Part shown: positions 23,387-35,282 of the stretch, piece after piece | Position numbering within the stretch: the first letter of the stretch is position 1 | Layout: every line of letters begins with the position of its first letter | DNA from: Malania oleifera | Taxonomy: Eukaryota; Streptophyta; Magnoliopsida; Santalales; Ximeniaceae | Direction of reading: 5' to 3' | Assembly: GCF_029873635.1 (NCBI RefSeq) | Contig: NC_080417.1 | Location: 32,352,214-32,416,213 of the forward strand | DNA length: 64,000 nt | Notes under the pieces: generated by a model | Database searches by the model: none | Seen by the model: the letters and a program-made list of their open reading frames with translations, nothing else | Told to the model about the DNA's origin: nothing | Translations under genes and position numbers: made by a program

Positions 23387-24945
23387 TTCTCTCTCTAAAT
23401 TTTCGCCCTCCTCACCTTCTCTCTAGCTTTCTGGCTCGATTATCCGTCGGATCGACGATCCGAAGCCACCACGCTACTCCTGGGAAGTTTCTCTTTATTT
23501 CTACAGGAGTGGATCGTTGGTTAGGCTAACTTGGGAAGTTAGGAAAGATAATTTCAGTTTTATTGGGTATTTGGTGTTTCTATACTATAGAGAATATGTT
23601 AGGAAAGATAATACTGAAATTTTGTTGGGAAAAATGTTAATTTTAGGGTGTAATGCTAGGAACACTGCAGGTGAAAGATTGGGTGTTTTGTGGGCTTCTC
23701 AGTAAGTCAGGTAAGGAGATAAATTAAGTCATAAATTTTCATGAAATTATTCATTATTTTATAGCATTAAATTTCAGAAAAGCACGTATATTATATAATT
23801 ATGTTTGGTAAATATTCTTATGAACAAGGTTATGTTTTAAACATGTTTTATCAAAAAATATGATTTTGGGAACAGATTTTACATTCAGTAGATTACCCAT
23901 TTTTGTGTGGCATGAGTTTAAATTTCTATATAACTATGTATGTCACGATAATATGTTTTTCCCAAATCAAGCATGATATGATAGTTTTCAAGGCAATTAT
24001 GAAACAATACAGGAACCATGATTTTACATATTAAATAGTATAGAAAAATTATGTTCAGTATATTAAGATATGTTGGCGCAAATACCGTGATTCATGTTAT
24101 GTTATGCCGGCGCAGATGCCGAGATTCACAGATGCCATAATTATGTATGATACATAATTTATGAAATACGAAACAGTTATGCTCAGTATATGAAACATAT
24201 TATATGTTATTAGAACCCAGATGGTATGGTTTAGTTTAGTTTCAGGAGCACGGTACCATAGCTATATGTTCAGAATTATGATAGTGCTACCACATGACTA
24301 ATAGTGTGGGAGATGACAGTCGATGTGGCTTCAGTGTAGAGTGGAGTAGTCTCCCTGGAAGTCCGAGACCAGGAGGGACGTGCCCATTGTACTTACAGAC
24401 TTATATTTAATCTAGCATGGTCGGCCAGCCATTACTAGGTCCCGCCTTCGGACTGCACAACCTAGTCATATGGGGGTAAGACATGACATCTGCTAACTAT
24501 ACATCCTGGGTGTTATTTCTATATTGTACAGTTATATAAGATGATTTTCATGTATAGAAATCTAGTATGCCTTATTATGATATGACAATCATGTTTTACT
24601 CAGTTCTGCTACAGACAAATTCTACCAAATATGTTTATTAGATTGTTTATATGTATAACACAAAAATACTCATAATGCCACATACTGATATTAGTTTATT
24701 TCCCTTACTGAGAGGTGTCTCACCCCAGCTATATATAAACATTTCAGGAAATCCAGGTAGAGGAGTAGATAGAGCTCTGCGACAATACAGACTGGTGGGG
24801 CTACCCTGTCTGAAGAGTGAGTTGTAGAGCTAGGGTCAGGTTTATTTTTGGGTTGAGACCCTAGAGTACTTTTGGCCTTTTTGTGGATGATTGTATATAT
24901 AGCAAGTTTAGTAGAATTCTAGTAATGTGACTGGCTAGGGTCAAC

Positions 24946-25552
24946 ACCTTCAGGCTTTCAGCAGGGCTTTGGTCGTGGTCAATGGAGGAGAGGAAACTAC
25001 GGTAGGGGTCAAAGGCAAGAGATTGGGGGTCGTAAGGTTCAGGGTGCTCAAACCTACCCTGTATGTCAGATTTTTGGGAAGAGGCATTTGGGAGAGTGTC
25101 AAGCAGGGAGAGGTATATGTTAATGCTATGGAGGATCGAGGCATCTGGCACGAGATTGTCCTATACCTATTGGCACTGCTCCTGCTCCCAGGCAGTTTAG
25201 GGGAAGTTACCAGGCGCCTCATAGAGGTCAACAGAGGAATGCAGCCCCAGCAAGGGTTTACGCTCTGACGCTAAGATGGCCGCAAGCATCGTGACAAGTA
25301 CCCTTACTGTTTTGTCATGCCATGCTATTGTTTTATTTGATTCGGGTGCTACTTATTCTTTTGTGTCTGTGAAATTCATTAAATTTTCTGGAGGCGGGAC
25401 CTAGCTATTAGATATAGTAATGTCAATAGCTTCATCGACTGGTTCAGTGGTAAAGTGTCATAGGATGCTCAAAGGTTATCCCGTAGAAATTCAGGAAAGA
25501 GTACTACCTACTAATTTAATTGTCCTAGACATGCATGGGTTTGATGTAATAC
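24946..25552 (+). pseudogene. Element G gag end and protease
   Basis: Frame with CQIFGKRHLGEC followed by the remains of a second knuckle (RHLARDCPIP), then the gypsy protease core VLFDSGATYSFVS (about 25324-25362) and PVEIQERVLPTNLIVLDMHG, ending where F reads ILGMD. One TAG breaks the protease at about 25402. The product would cleave the polyprotein. Element E interrupts it at 25553. Confidence 0.8.
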
Positions 25553-26514
25553 TAGAGGGGAGTGAATTGGGTTTAAAAATTTATTTCCTTTTGTCTTAGT
25601 TCGTTTGAGTTATAATAATAATTGAATCTTAAATATAATCAAAAAATTTATCTAGAGTAATCACCATCAAAATAATATAATCAATCACTCAATCCTTATA
25701 ACAATAGCCCTATATCAATATGAAAATTTGCTGAACTTGTTATAAACCCTGTATCACAATTATACTTCTTCCTAATGTTCAGCTTTTAAATAAACTTTTA
25801 GATTAATACGTCAAGGATAATCAACCAATGTATTCCCTTTCGGTTTCCGCAATCAATGCTTATCAATCCAAAATAAATTACCCTCCGGTCAATTTAACAA
25901 CCGAACACTCATAATTTATGAATTTTAAAGCAACCACACAGATTGTATCTTTTGCTGGAAAAAAAAAATAAAGAGTAAGGAAGAGAAAGAAGAACACAAG
26001 GTTTTTACGAGGTTCGGCTTCAACACAACCTACGTCCTCGCCCTTGGCAAAACTACCAAAGGATTCACTATCACCGTTCCTTTACCAGGCAGAGCAATAC
26101 GAATTACAACACTCCTTGGGTAAGGCTAGAGCCCGCCTTCTCCAAACAATATCCCCTTGTTTGGTCCAACGATTCCGCACTTGAACCGTCAATCAATCTG
26201 TTACAAAGATATAAAACAAGGTATACAATAACTTGTTTCTCAAAGAGCTGATTAGTACAAATTGAAAAACTATGTACTTCAATAAATTCAGAATATGAAT
26301 TTTAGAATGAAGCTTTAGAAATTTATCACCGTAGGTATCTTTCAATGGATGAAAGAATCAAAAATTGATGCACAAACACAGTGAGAAACTCAACAAGACT
26401 TTAGAGATTTTCGTGAGTGATGAGAGCAATTGAGAGCTTTCATAATTTCAGTAAGCTTTGAGAGAGTATGAGAGCTGAATTGACTTCTTGATTTCTAAAA
26501 GAATGAACCTTGAG

Positions 26515-26525
26515 GGTATTTATAG
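26515..26525 (-). promoter_or_regulatory. TATA box of the E LTR
   Basis: Minus-strand ctataaatacc; the same string is at 34895-34905 in the 5' LTR and at about 50257-50267 in solo LTR I. Confidence 0.65.
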
Positions 26526-26645
26526 ATGTAGAAAGACTTCTTGCTTGTTTCCCAACTTTACATGGAGTAGGGTCCAAGTTGTAATTTAGTTTGGACTTCA
26601 AATAATTTAAATTTCAAAAATATGTTCGTTGGAAATTTTAAAATC

Positions 26646-26960
26646 TGTCAGGAGCCGGATGACTGTGAAGTCACTGGTAGTCGTCTGTCCATGTATATCA
26701 ACTATAAAATCCATAAGCAGAGAGGTGGCAGTCGCCTGTTTTCAAGTTGGCAGTCGTCTGTCACTAGAATAACTCAGTTTTAAAAAAAGTCAGAAGGGTG
26801 GCAGTTGGCTAACAAAACACACACAGATAACTCACTGGTCAGTGGCAGTCGTCTGTCAATTGCTTGACAGCCGTCTGTTAGGCTTCTGACTTGTGTTTAA
26901 AATACTTTAAAAACATGCTAGTCGTCTGTCACTTAGACAGACAGTCATCTGTCAACTGGT
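26646..26960 (-). repeat. U3 dyad array (CAGTCGTCTGTC) of the E 3' LTR
   Basis: About nine units on the plus strand such as ggcagtcgtctgtc, gacagccgtctgtt and acagtcatctgtc. The E 5' LTR has the same array at about 35038-35270. The TATA box lies about 120 bp downstream in LTR sense. Confidence 0.75.
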
Positions 26961-27559
26961 TGTAAGTCATTTTTGATTTCTCTCTCTTTTAATTAACCTT
27001 GGAATTTTAACTTGTTTTAACTTTTGAAAACCATGTTCCAAGACTTTAAGACTTCAGATTTCTAAGTGTGTGATTATCTAATGAGCTTCAATATGAAAAT
27101 TCATATTTGAATAAAGTTAGAGTACTTACAAAGATTTGTTCTAAAAACAAATTTTAAACTTCTTTGCTTTGAGTCCTTTTGATGTTGCTCTTTAATCCTC
27201 CAGACTTCTATGAGCTTTCATTATGGATCTTTAGTATTCATGTGTGACTTTCTTAGTTCCTTGATCCTTGTAAGTTTTCATGTCAGGGTATGTGAAATTT
27301 GAGCAAATCATCTTTGCCTGAAATAATATCACTTGGAAACCCATTAGATAACTTTACTTTATTATCATCAAAATCAAAAGTTTGTAAGCCTAACTAGGCC
27401 AACAATGTCTCCTTTTTTTATGATGACAAAGAAAGAGCAAAGATATAAAATATAAAATTAACACTCCCCCTGTCAATAAGCATTAAGACATAATTGAAGC
27501 ATATTCTTTGTCTTACAAACATAAAACTCATAATATTTATCATTGATGCATATATCAAG

Positions 27560-28707
27560 TACATAAGACATAGCTTCTTCTTCTTCTTATTCTTCTTCTT
27601 CTTCTTCTTCTTCTTCTTCTTCATCATCATCATTTTCCTTACTCTCTATTTTGGCAATGCGTTGGTCCAGTGAAGAATATTTTTCATCAATGTTTGAGAT
27701 CTTATCCTAAAGAGAAGCAAAATTTTCCCTCATTTCAGAACTGAAGCTGGTATAATTCTGATAAAAAGGAACAAACCATGTAGGCATATCAGCTTCTTCT
27801 GGTCTTGGGTTAGGTTCTTCTGGTGCTGGTCTTGCCGGTCTAGTTCCCCTAAACATCCATCCCTCAGTATACTTTTTGTAACCCATTCTTTTGAGTGTAG
27901 TAGAGGAGAAGACATGGTAATGGGTTCGCTTCACTATTTTTGAAGATGGAGTGAGGACTTGAAAATGAGCGAAGACCAAGGAAAGAATGCCTCCATATGG
28001 AAGTCCAATTCTGGGAGATTCGAGCTTCATAACCATCCATTTTAGTATGATGCTAGCTAAACTAATTTCTTCCCTTTTAATACGCACCACATTACGAAAC
28101 AATTGAAGAAAGACACATGATCAAAGGATCCGAACCTCGGAATTATATTATAAGCAATGATCTTGTGAAGGATTTGTGCTTAGAGATTAAGCTGTTTGTA
28201 CGGTGGTGGACGTCCAAAATAGACTAGTTGATTGTTCATCACAAGAGGCAAAAATTCTTGTGGTGAAAAACCCTGCTCCATAGTCCACTGTTTTTCTACT
28301 AGATTACACTCAAAATCCCCATGCTTGATACGAAGTATTTTCCGTAATGAGTGTGGAGTAAGTGTTATCTTTTAGCTAAAAACTTCAGTATCAAATCCAA
28401 CGTCTTTCTTTACCAAGTTTGAGTTAAAAATTTTAATCTGGTCAGGATAGTATCCTTTAACTTGGTGAAGAACGAACTTATCCCATCCAATATTTTTCAA
28501 CAATTCAAGAATTTCAAGGAAGTTTTCTTCAAAGAAAGAAATATCTAATACCTTACAAAACATCGGATCGATTGCAGAGGTGTGACTTTGATACAATGCT
28601 TTTGCATGAGATGAAACCAGCCATTTCTCTATGTCGTTGTTGCTTGTAGCCTTTGAAGAAGAAGTGGATGCTTTGTCCTTTTTCCCCACTATTTTGGTAC
28701 GAGCCAT
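27560..28707 (-). pseudogene. Extra ORF of element E (plant-transposon-protein-like domain, acidic tail)
   Basis: In the env position, after pol and before the 3' LTR. From ATG 28707: a basic Ser/Thr-rich start (MARTKIVGKKDKASTSSS), then NDIEKWLVSSHAKALYQ, with a stop at 28372. Coding continues in shifted frames: LVEKQWTMEQGF, ILHKIIAYNIIPRFGS, FFNCFVMWCVLKGKK, LPYGGILSLVFAHFQV, a Pro-rich stretch (RPAPEEPNPRPEE), a short coiled coil (KISNIDEKYSSLD) and a poly-Glu tail encoded by a GAA repeat (about 27565-27640). The IIxxNIIPR...LPYGGILS pattern resembles the 'putative plant transposon protein' domain found in many plant repeats; I rely on memory for this match. About 380 residues if unbroken. 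No signal peptide or membrane segment is evident, so an envelope role is not supported. Confidence 0.65.
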
Positions 28708-28847
28708 TTTGATGAACGTTGAAATTCAAGAAACCCTAGGTTTGCAGAAATTAGGGTTGTGATGGATTGTCGTTGGAAGGAAGTTTGGAGAGGGGAAACT
28801 TAGAGGAGAAATGAATAAGAGCTAGTTTAGAGAAGGGGATACGAATG

Positions 28848-29005
28848 GACAGGCGTCTGAGGGTTTAAAAAGAATGTTTTTTATGTTAAATGAATACGAC
28901 CCTCCGCGAGACAGTCCTCTGTCACCAAGTTGACAGTCATCTGTCCACTGTTTTTTACATAAACAGTAGCTTGCCAGTCACCTGCCAACAATCTGGCAAT
29001 CGTCT
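28848..29005 (-). repeat. Second CAGTC..TCTGTC array between pol and the extra ORF of E
   Basis: Five units on the plus strand: gacaggcgtctga (about 28849), gacagtcctctgtc (about 28910), gacagtcatctgtcc (about 28941), gccagtcacctgcc (about 28974), ggcaatcgtctgccc (about 28993). Same consensus and orientation as the array in the E LTRs. A pyrimidine-rich leader and the extra ORF follow on the minus strand. Confidence 0.7.
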
Positions 29006-29031
29006 GCCCTGAACAATTGTTCTCTTCTCTC

Positions 29032-32000
29032 TTAGTTAACTTCTCTTACATGTAACATTCCTGATTCCCGTAAAATAAATACAAATTGATCTTCAGCTAA
29101 TGATTTTGTAAATATATCAGCTAAATGATCGTGAGTGTTAACAAATTCAAGTACTTTTTCTTTCTTATCTACATTATCTCTTAAAATATGATAACGTATA
29201 TCAATATGTTTGGTTCTTGAATGTGATACCAGATTCTTTGAAATATTTATGGCACTTGTATTGTCATACTATATAGGGATTGTTTGGAATTTTATTTTGA
29301 AGTCCCTTAATTGTTGTTTCATATACAAGGTTTGTGCACAACAGCTCCCGGCTGCTATGTATTCTACTTCAGCTGTAGATAATGCTACGAAATTTTGTTT
29401 CTTTAAAAACCAAGAAACTAGTGAGTGTCCTAAGAAGTGACAAGTCCCACTAGTGCTTTTTCTATCTATTTTGCATCCCGCATAATATGCATCTGAATAG
29501 CTAATCATTTCGAAGTCAGTTCCTTCTAGATACCATAAACCTAAATCAAGTGTGCCTAGTAAATATCTAAGAATTCGTTTGACTGTGATTTGATGTGATT
29601 CCTTAGGAGCCGATTGAAACCTAGAACACATACAAACACTAGTCATGATATCCGGTCTACTTGCTGTTAGATAAAGTACGCTTCCTATCATTCCTCGATA
29701 ATGCTTGGTATCTACTTGCTTTCTTTTTTCATCCTTGTCAAGACTTGTTGAGGTGCTCATGGGAGTTCCTATGGGTTTGATTTCCTCTATATCAAACTTT
29801 TTTAACATATCTTTGATATATTTGGTTTGATTTATGAATGTTCTATTTTTAACTTGTTTAATTTGTAACCCTAGGAAGTAATTTAATTCTCCCATCATAC
29901 TCATTTCAAATTCTCTTTGCAAAGTTGTAGCAAATTCGTTACACAAATCTTCATGAGTTGCTCCAAAAATAATATCATCAACATAAATTTGTACTATAAG
30001 CATATCATTATTTTTGGTTTTTATAAATAAAGTGCTATCTATCTTTCCTCTTGAAAATTTGTTTTGGAGTAGGAACTTGCTTAGTTTATCGTACCAAGCT
30101 CTAGGAGCTTATTTCAATCCATATAAGGTTTTAGTTAGCTTGAATACATGATTTGGATTTTTAGAGTCTTCAAAAACCTGGAGGTTGTTTAACGTAAACT
30201 TCTTCATTTATATAACCATTTAAAAATGCACTTTTTACATCCATTTGATATAATTTAAAGTCTTTATTGGCTGCATAAGCAAGAAGCATCCTTATAGCTT
30301 CCAGTTTTGCTACGGGAGCAAAGGTCTCTTCGTAATTGATACCTTCTTCTTGATTATAGCCTTGTGCTACTAGCCTAACTTTATTTCTTACAACTACCCC
30401 GGTTTCATCCTTTTTATTTCTAAACACCCATTTAGTTCCTATGACTGACTTATCTTTGGGTTTAGGTATAAGTTCCCATACTTGACTCCTTTCAAATTGA
30501 TTCAGTTCCTCCTGCATAGCTATGATCCAAGAATCATCTTTTAAGGCTTCTTCTATATTCTTGAGTTCATCTTGAGACAAAAATGCATAATGGTTACAAA
30601 TATTTTTTAATGAGGCTCTTGTGGTTATTCCTTTTAATGGTTCACCAAGAATTTGTTCTTTTGGGCGACTTTTTGCATATCTCCATTCTTTAGGTAGTTC
30701 TAGATTTTCTATGATGTTTTCATTTGAAGCTTCATTATTATTTTCTTCTTTTATTTCAAGATCTTCTTCTTTTTGCGAAATATCTTCTTTTTCATCAATC
30801 TTAATTTTGTTGTCATGATTATTTGATTCATCAAACGTTATGTGTATTGATTCAATAATAGTAAGATTCATTTTATTATAAACCCTTTAAGTTTTACTAT
30901 TTGTTGAGTAACCTAAGAAAATTCCTTCATCAGATTTTGCATCGAACTTTCCTAGACCATCTTTAGTATTAAGAATAAAGCATTTGCACCCAAATATATG
31001 AAAGTAGGAAATGTTGGGTTTTCTACCTCTCCATAATTCATACGGTGTTTTGTCTATATTTGATCTTATGGATACTCTATTTATAATGTAACAAGTTCTA
31101 TTCACAGCTTCTGTCCAAAAGTATTTAAGTGGATTATTTTCGTCATGGTTCTTGCCATTTCTTGTAGGGTTCTATTTTTTTTTTCTACAACTTCATTTTG
31201 TTGTAGAGTCCAAGGTGCTGAAAAATTATGGTTTATTCCATGTTCATTACAAAATTTTTCAACATTTTTGTTTTTAAACTCCCTACCTTGATTACTTCTA
31301 AAATTTGTTACATTACAGCCCTTTTCATTTTGTAATTTTTTGCATAATGTGATTAGCATGTCACAGGCTTCATCTTTGTTAGCTAAGAATAATACCCAAG
31401 TATATCTTGAATAATCATCTACTATTACAAAAGCATATTGTTTACCTCCTAGGCTTAAGGTTCTAGTTAGACCGAATAAGTCTAGGTACAAGAGTTCTAG
31501 GGGTCTTTTAGTAGATATGTATTTTTTCTTTTTGAAGCTTGTTTTAACTTGCTTTTCCTTTTGACATGCATCACATATCTTATCTTTTATGAATTTAGTA
31601 TTTGGTAGTCCTTTTACAAGATTTTTCTTAGATAATTTGGATAAAAGGTCCATACTAGCATAACCTAGTTTCCTATACCACAACCAACTTATTTCATTCA
31701 TTGCTGTCAAACAAGTTACGTTTTGATTTACTAAGTTCTCAAGGTTTATACAATAAACATTATTTATCCTATAAGCTATAAACAAGGTTTCATTGTTCTT
31801 AGGATTTTGGATAACACATTTTTCTTTCTTAAAGCTTATTTCGACCCTTTGTCATTTAATTGGCTTATGCTTAAAAGATTGTGTTTTAATCCTTTTTCTA
31901 ATAGCACATTATCAATAGTAAGGGAAGGTTCTTTACCTATTCTTCCAATGCCAATAATTTTACCTTTGGCATTGTCGCCGAAGGTAACGTATCCCCCATC

Positions 32001-32105
32001 CTTTTGTTTCAATGTATTGAACTTGGTCCTATCACCGATCATGTGTCTTGAACATCCGATGTCCAAGTACCATTTATCCATTGACGGTGTAGTCCTAAAG
32101 CATGC
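29032..32105 (-). pseudogene. pol of element E (PR-IN-RT-RH)
   Basis: Protease 31836-32081 (WYLDIGCSRHM; DSG is usual, so the Ser is lost). Gag-pre-integrase and integrase 31102-31785 (ISWLWYRKLGYAS; DLFG; VDDYSRYTWV; RSNQGREF, where the second catalytic Asp of RSDxGxEF is Asn). Integrase end 30887-31105 (KTPYELWRGRKPN). Reverse transcriptase 30170-30871 ([20 protein letters not shown]) and 29269-30003 (IYVDDIIFGA intact). RNase H (SYSDAYYAGC; LSTAEVEYIAA) to the stop at 29032. A TAA replaces Gln in LYGLK*APRAWYD at about 30107-30109. Confidence 0.9.
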
Positions 32106-33878
32106 CTACAATGAGGGGTTCATTGTGTTAGTATTTGGAACCCAAATTCTTTTCACTTTCTTTGTATTGTTTTTAGTTCCATTATTGACTTTCCATTCTC
32201 CATAAACTTTAACATACTTTCTTTTTAGTGGACAATTGAATATTACATGACCTTTAGTCTTGCACATGTAACAAGTGATATGTTCATATTTGTTGTTTGA
32301 AGAAGTACTAGCATAGTGCTTGGCTTCTTTGACAAAGTATCCCATGTATAATTTTTTACTCTTTTTATTTGTTTTACCATTGTAACCTATTCCTTCTTTA
32401 TTTCCATGTAGTCTTTGATGTCCAATCATTTTTTCAAAATTTTCTTTTCCTTTGGTGAAGTTATATATAATTTTCTCTTTATCCTCTACTGATTTCTTAA
32501 ATTCATTTATTACTAAATTCTTTTTATTCAAATCATCTACATGAGTTTTGCCTAACTCTTGAGTTATTTCATTTACTTCCTCTTCTAACTTTTTTAATAC
32601 AAGAGTCTTTTTCTTTTTTCAATGGTTTTGAAGGATTCAAGTTGCTTCATTAATTCTTTATTTTGATTTTCAAAGTTATATTTCTCTTAGAAATTTTTAT
32701 GAATCTTTTATGTAAGGAAAACAACTCAGCTTGCAATTCCTTATAGGAAGGCATACTATCACAAGACTCATCACAAGACTCATTGTAGGATTCTATTGAA
32801 GAGTAGTAGGGATTTATCTCTTTGTCATTCGCCATGAAGCATATATTTACCATCTCTTGTCCACTTGATTCATTTTCCATCTCACTAGAGCTTGAATCAT
32901 CCCACGTGGCCTTCATAGCTTCCTTCTTTTTCTTCTTGTCTTTCTTGAGCAACGGGCAATTCGGCTTGATATGCCTTGGTTTCTTGCAGTGATAGCATAT
33001 AGGAGGTTTATTCTTACCTTTATTTTCTTTTCTACTTGTCTCTCCTTTTTCAGATTTCTTTTTGTTAAATTTTCTAGGAAACCTTTTATTTTTCCTATAG
33101 AACTTGCCTAATCTCTTAGTGATGAACGCTAATTCATCCTGATCTAAGTCGCTTGATTCGCTTTCTTCTTCACTAGAGCTATTACTTGAGGCTTTTAATG
33201 CAATGGATCTTTTATGTTTGGGTTCAGGATTGCTTTCCTTTAAGGCCATTTCATAAGTAAGTAGTGAGCCAATGAGTTTATCTAGAGAGGTGTTCTTAAG
33301 GTTTCTACCTTCTATGATAGTTGTAGCCTTTGGTTCCCATATGGAGGGAAGGCCTCTTAGAATTTTTTTTATCATTTCATAGGTAGTATAAGTTTTTCCT
33401 AAGACACTTAAGGAATTGACTATGTGGATAAATCTAGTGTACATGCTTGATATTGTTTCATCCGAATTCATCTTGAATGCTTCATATTCGCTTGTTAACA
33501 TATCTATCCTATTGTCCCTAACATCTATTGTTCCTTCATATGTCACTTCTAATTTGTAGCTGTCTTGCAGGCCATGACCCTATTAAATTCATTAGCATCT
33601 AAAGCACAGTATAAAGCATATATAGCGCTTGAATTGATTTGAAGCATTTTATAATATGAATCGGTCATATCCTTTTTCTCTTTTGGAATCTGTTTTCCAT
33701 CTACTATCTTAGTGGGGATAAGGTCTCCATGTATAACTACTTCCCATGCTTTCCAATCCATGTGTTGGAGATAGATTTGCATTCTCTTTTTCCAAAATGT
33801 ATAATTATGTCAACAAAATATTGGTGGATGGGTTGAGGATTGGCCTTCACCGAAGGGTGCTACTCCTATATTTGTCAT
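32106..33878 (-). pseudogene. gag of element E
   Basis: Starts at ATG 33878 (MTNIGVAPFGEGQSS) and meets TGA near 33808. Capsid domain in 32650-33782 (WKAWEVVIHGD; ILRGLPSIWEP), split by a frameshift at 33547. First knuckle CYHCKKPRHIKPNC at about 32960-33000; the usual Gly-His is Arg-His, so it may not fold normally. A coiled-coil region follows, with a break at 32532-32650, then a second knuckle CYMCKTKGHVIFNC (about 32225-32270), ending RIWVPNTN before protease. Same architecture as the gag of element A. Confidence 0.87.
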
Positions 33879-33919
33879 TTTATCTTTTTATCGTTTATTG
33901 TTAGGAATTACTATAACTA

Positions 33920-33932
33920 GGCTCTGATACCA
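33920..33932 (-). other. Primer binding site of element E
   Basis: Minus-strand tggtatcagagcc, two bases from the LTR end at 33935. Confidence 0.88.
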
Positions 33933-33934
33933 AT

Positions 33935-35282
33935 TGAAATTGGAATAGCTTCCCAAGAGGGGGGTGAATTGGGATTTAAAAATTTGTCTTAGTTCTTTTG
34001 AGTTATAACAATAATCGAATCTTAAATATAATCACAAAATTCATCTAGAGTAATCACAATCAAAATAATATAATCAATCACTTAATCCTTGTATCAATAG
34101 CCCTGTATCAAAACGAAAATTTGCTGAACTTGTTACAAGCCCTGTATCACAATTATACTTCTTCCTAATGTTTAACTTTTAAATAAACTTTCAGATTAAT
34201 AAGTCAAGGACGATCAACCAACATAGTCCCTTTCGGTTTTCGCAATCAATGCTGATCAATCCAAAACAAATTACCCTCCGGTCTATTTAACAATTGAACA
34301 CTCAAAATTTATAAATTTTAAAGCAACCACACAAATTGTATCTTTTGCTGAAAAAAATAAAGAGTAGGGAAGAGAAAGAAGAACATAGGGTTTTTACGAG
34401 GTTCGACTTCAACATAGCCTACGTCCTCGCCCTTGGCAAAACTACCAAAGGATTCACCATCACCGTTCCTTTACCAGGCAGAACAATACCAATTACAACA
34501 CTCCTTGGGTAAGGCTAGAGCCCGCCTTCTCCAAACAATATCTCCTTGCTTGGTCCAACGATTCAGCACTCGAACCGTCAATCAATCTGTTACAAAGATA
34601 TAAAACAAGGCATACAAGAACTTGCTCCTTAAAGAGCTGATAAGTACAAATTGAAAAATTATGTACATCATTAAATTCAGCATATAAATTTCAGAATGAA
34701 GCTGTAGAAATTTATCACTGTAGGTATCTTTCAATAGATGAAGGAATCAACAATCGATGCACAAACACAGTGAGGAACTTAACAAGACTTCAGAGATTTT
34801 TGTGAGTGATGAGAGCAATTTAGAGCTTTCAGAATTTCAGTAAGCTTTGAGAGAGTGAATTGATTTCTTGATGTCTAAAACAATGAACCTTGAGGGTATT
34901 TATAGATGTAGAAAGACTTCTTGCTTGTTTCCCAAGTTTACTTGGAGTAGGGTCCAAGTTGTAATTTAGTTTGGACTTCAAATAATTTAAATTTCAAAAA
35001 TATGTTCGTTGGAAATTTTAAAATCTGTTGTGAGCCAGATGACTGTGAAGTCACTGGCAGTCGTCTGTCCATGTATATCAACTATAAAATTCACAAGCAG
35101 AGAGGTGGCAGTCACCTGTCCTCAAGTTGGCAGTCGTCTATCACTAGGATAACTCGATTTTAAAACAACTTAGAAGGGTGGCAGTTGGCTGACAAAACAC
35201 ACACAGATGACTCACTGGTCACTAGCAGTCATCTGCCAATTGCTTGACAATCGTTTGTCAGGCTCCTGACTTGTGTTTAAAA
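33935..35282 (-). repeat. 5' LTR of element E (truncated)
   Basis: Matches the 3' LTR until ctgacttgtgtttaaaa (about 35280), where it joins the LTR of element K. About 500 bp of the start of U3 is missing. TATA box 34895-34905; dyad array about 35038-35270. Confidence 0.85.

Larger units (their letters stand above)
20955..25552 (+). mobile_element. Element G: damaged Ty3/gypsy (chromovirus-like) remnant
   Basis: Partial LTR: array 20955-21140, TATA-like ttttataaatatg at about 21153, continuing after a nested solo LTR from 23387 to about 24945. This is joined directly to a zinc knuckle and protease (24946-25552), so the LTR end, primer site and most of gag are deleted. R-U5 resembles the element F LTR (ctgagaggtgtctcacccc at 24709; tcccgccttcggactgcac at 24440). 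The right end is cut by element E inside the protease. Confidence 0.7.
25553..27404 (-). repeat. 3' LTR of element E
   Basis: Begins (minus) TGTTGGCCTAGTTAGGC at 27404 after an a/g-rich tract and runs to 25553. Compared with the 5' copy (33935 onward), the terminal bases from tgaaattgg to ttccca are missing. It carries the dyad array 26646-26960 and TATA box at 26515-26525. Confidence 0.85.
25553..35282 (-). mobile_element. Element E: SIRE-like Copia retrotransposon with an extra 3' ORF
   Basis: In element sense: 5' LTR (35282-33935, its first part missing), primer site, gag, protease, integrase, reverse transcriptase, RNase H (stop at 29032), then an extra ORF (28707 to about 27560), polypurine tract and 3' LTR (27404-25553). 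All protein regions carry stops or frameshifts. Gag order matches element A. The LTRs share the TGTTGGCC start and dyad array with A but are a different family. The 3' LTR lacks its last 20 or so bases. Confidence 0.88.

Noticed and set aside
27418..27633. Lysine-rich short ORF on the minus strand
   Set aside because: It is a shadow frame of the GAA/CTT triplet repeat that encodes the acidic tail of the extra ORF.
28372..28707. Envelope gene in element E
   Set aside because: No signal peptide, transmembrane segment or coiled-coil fusion layout was seen; the core looks like a plant transposon-associated domain.
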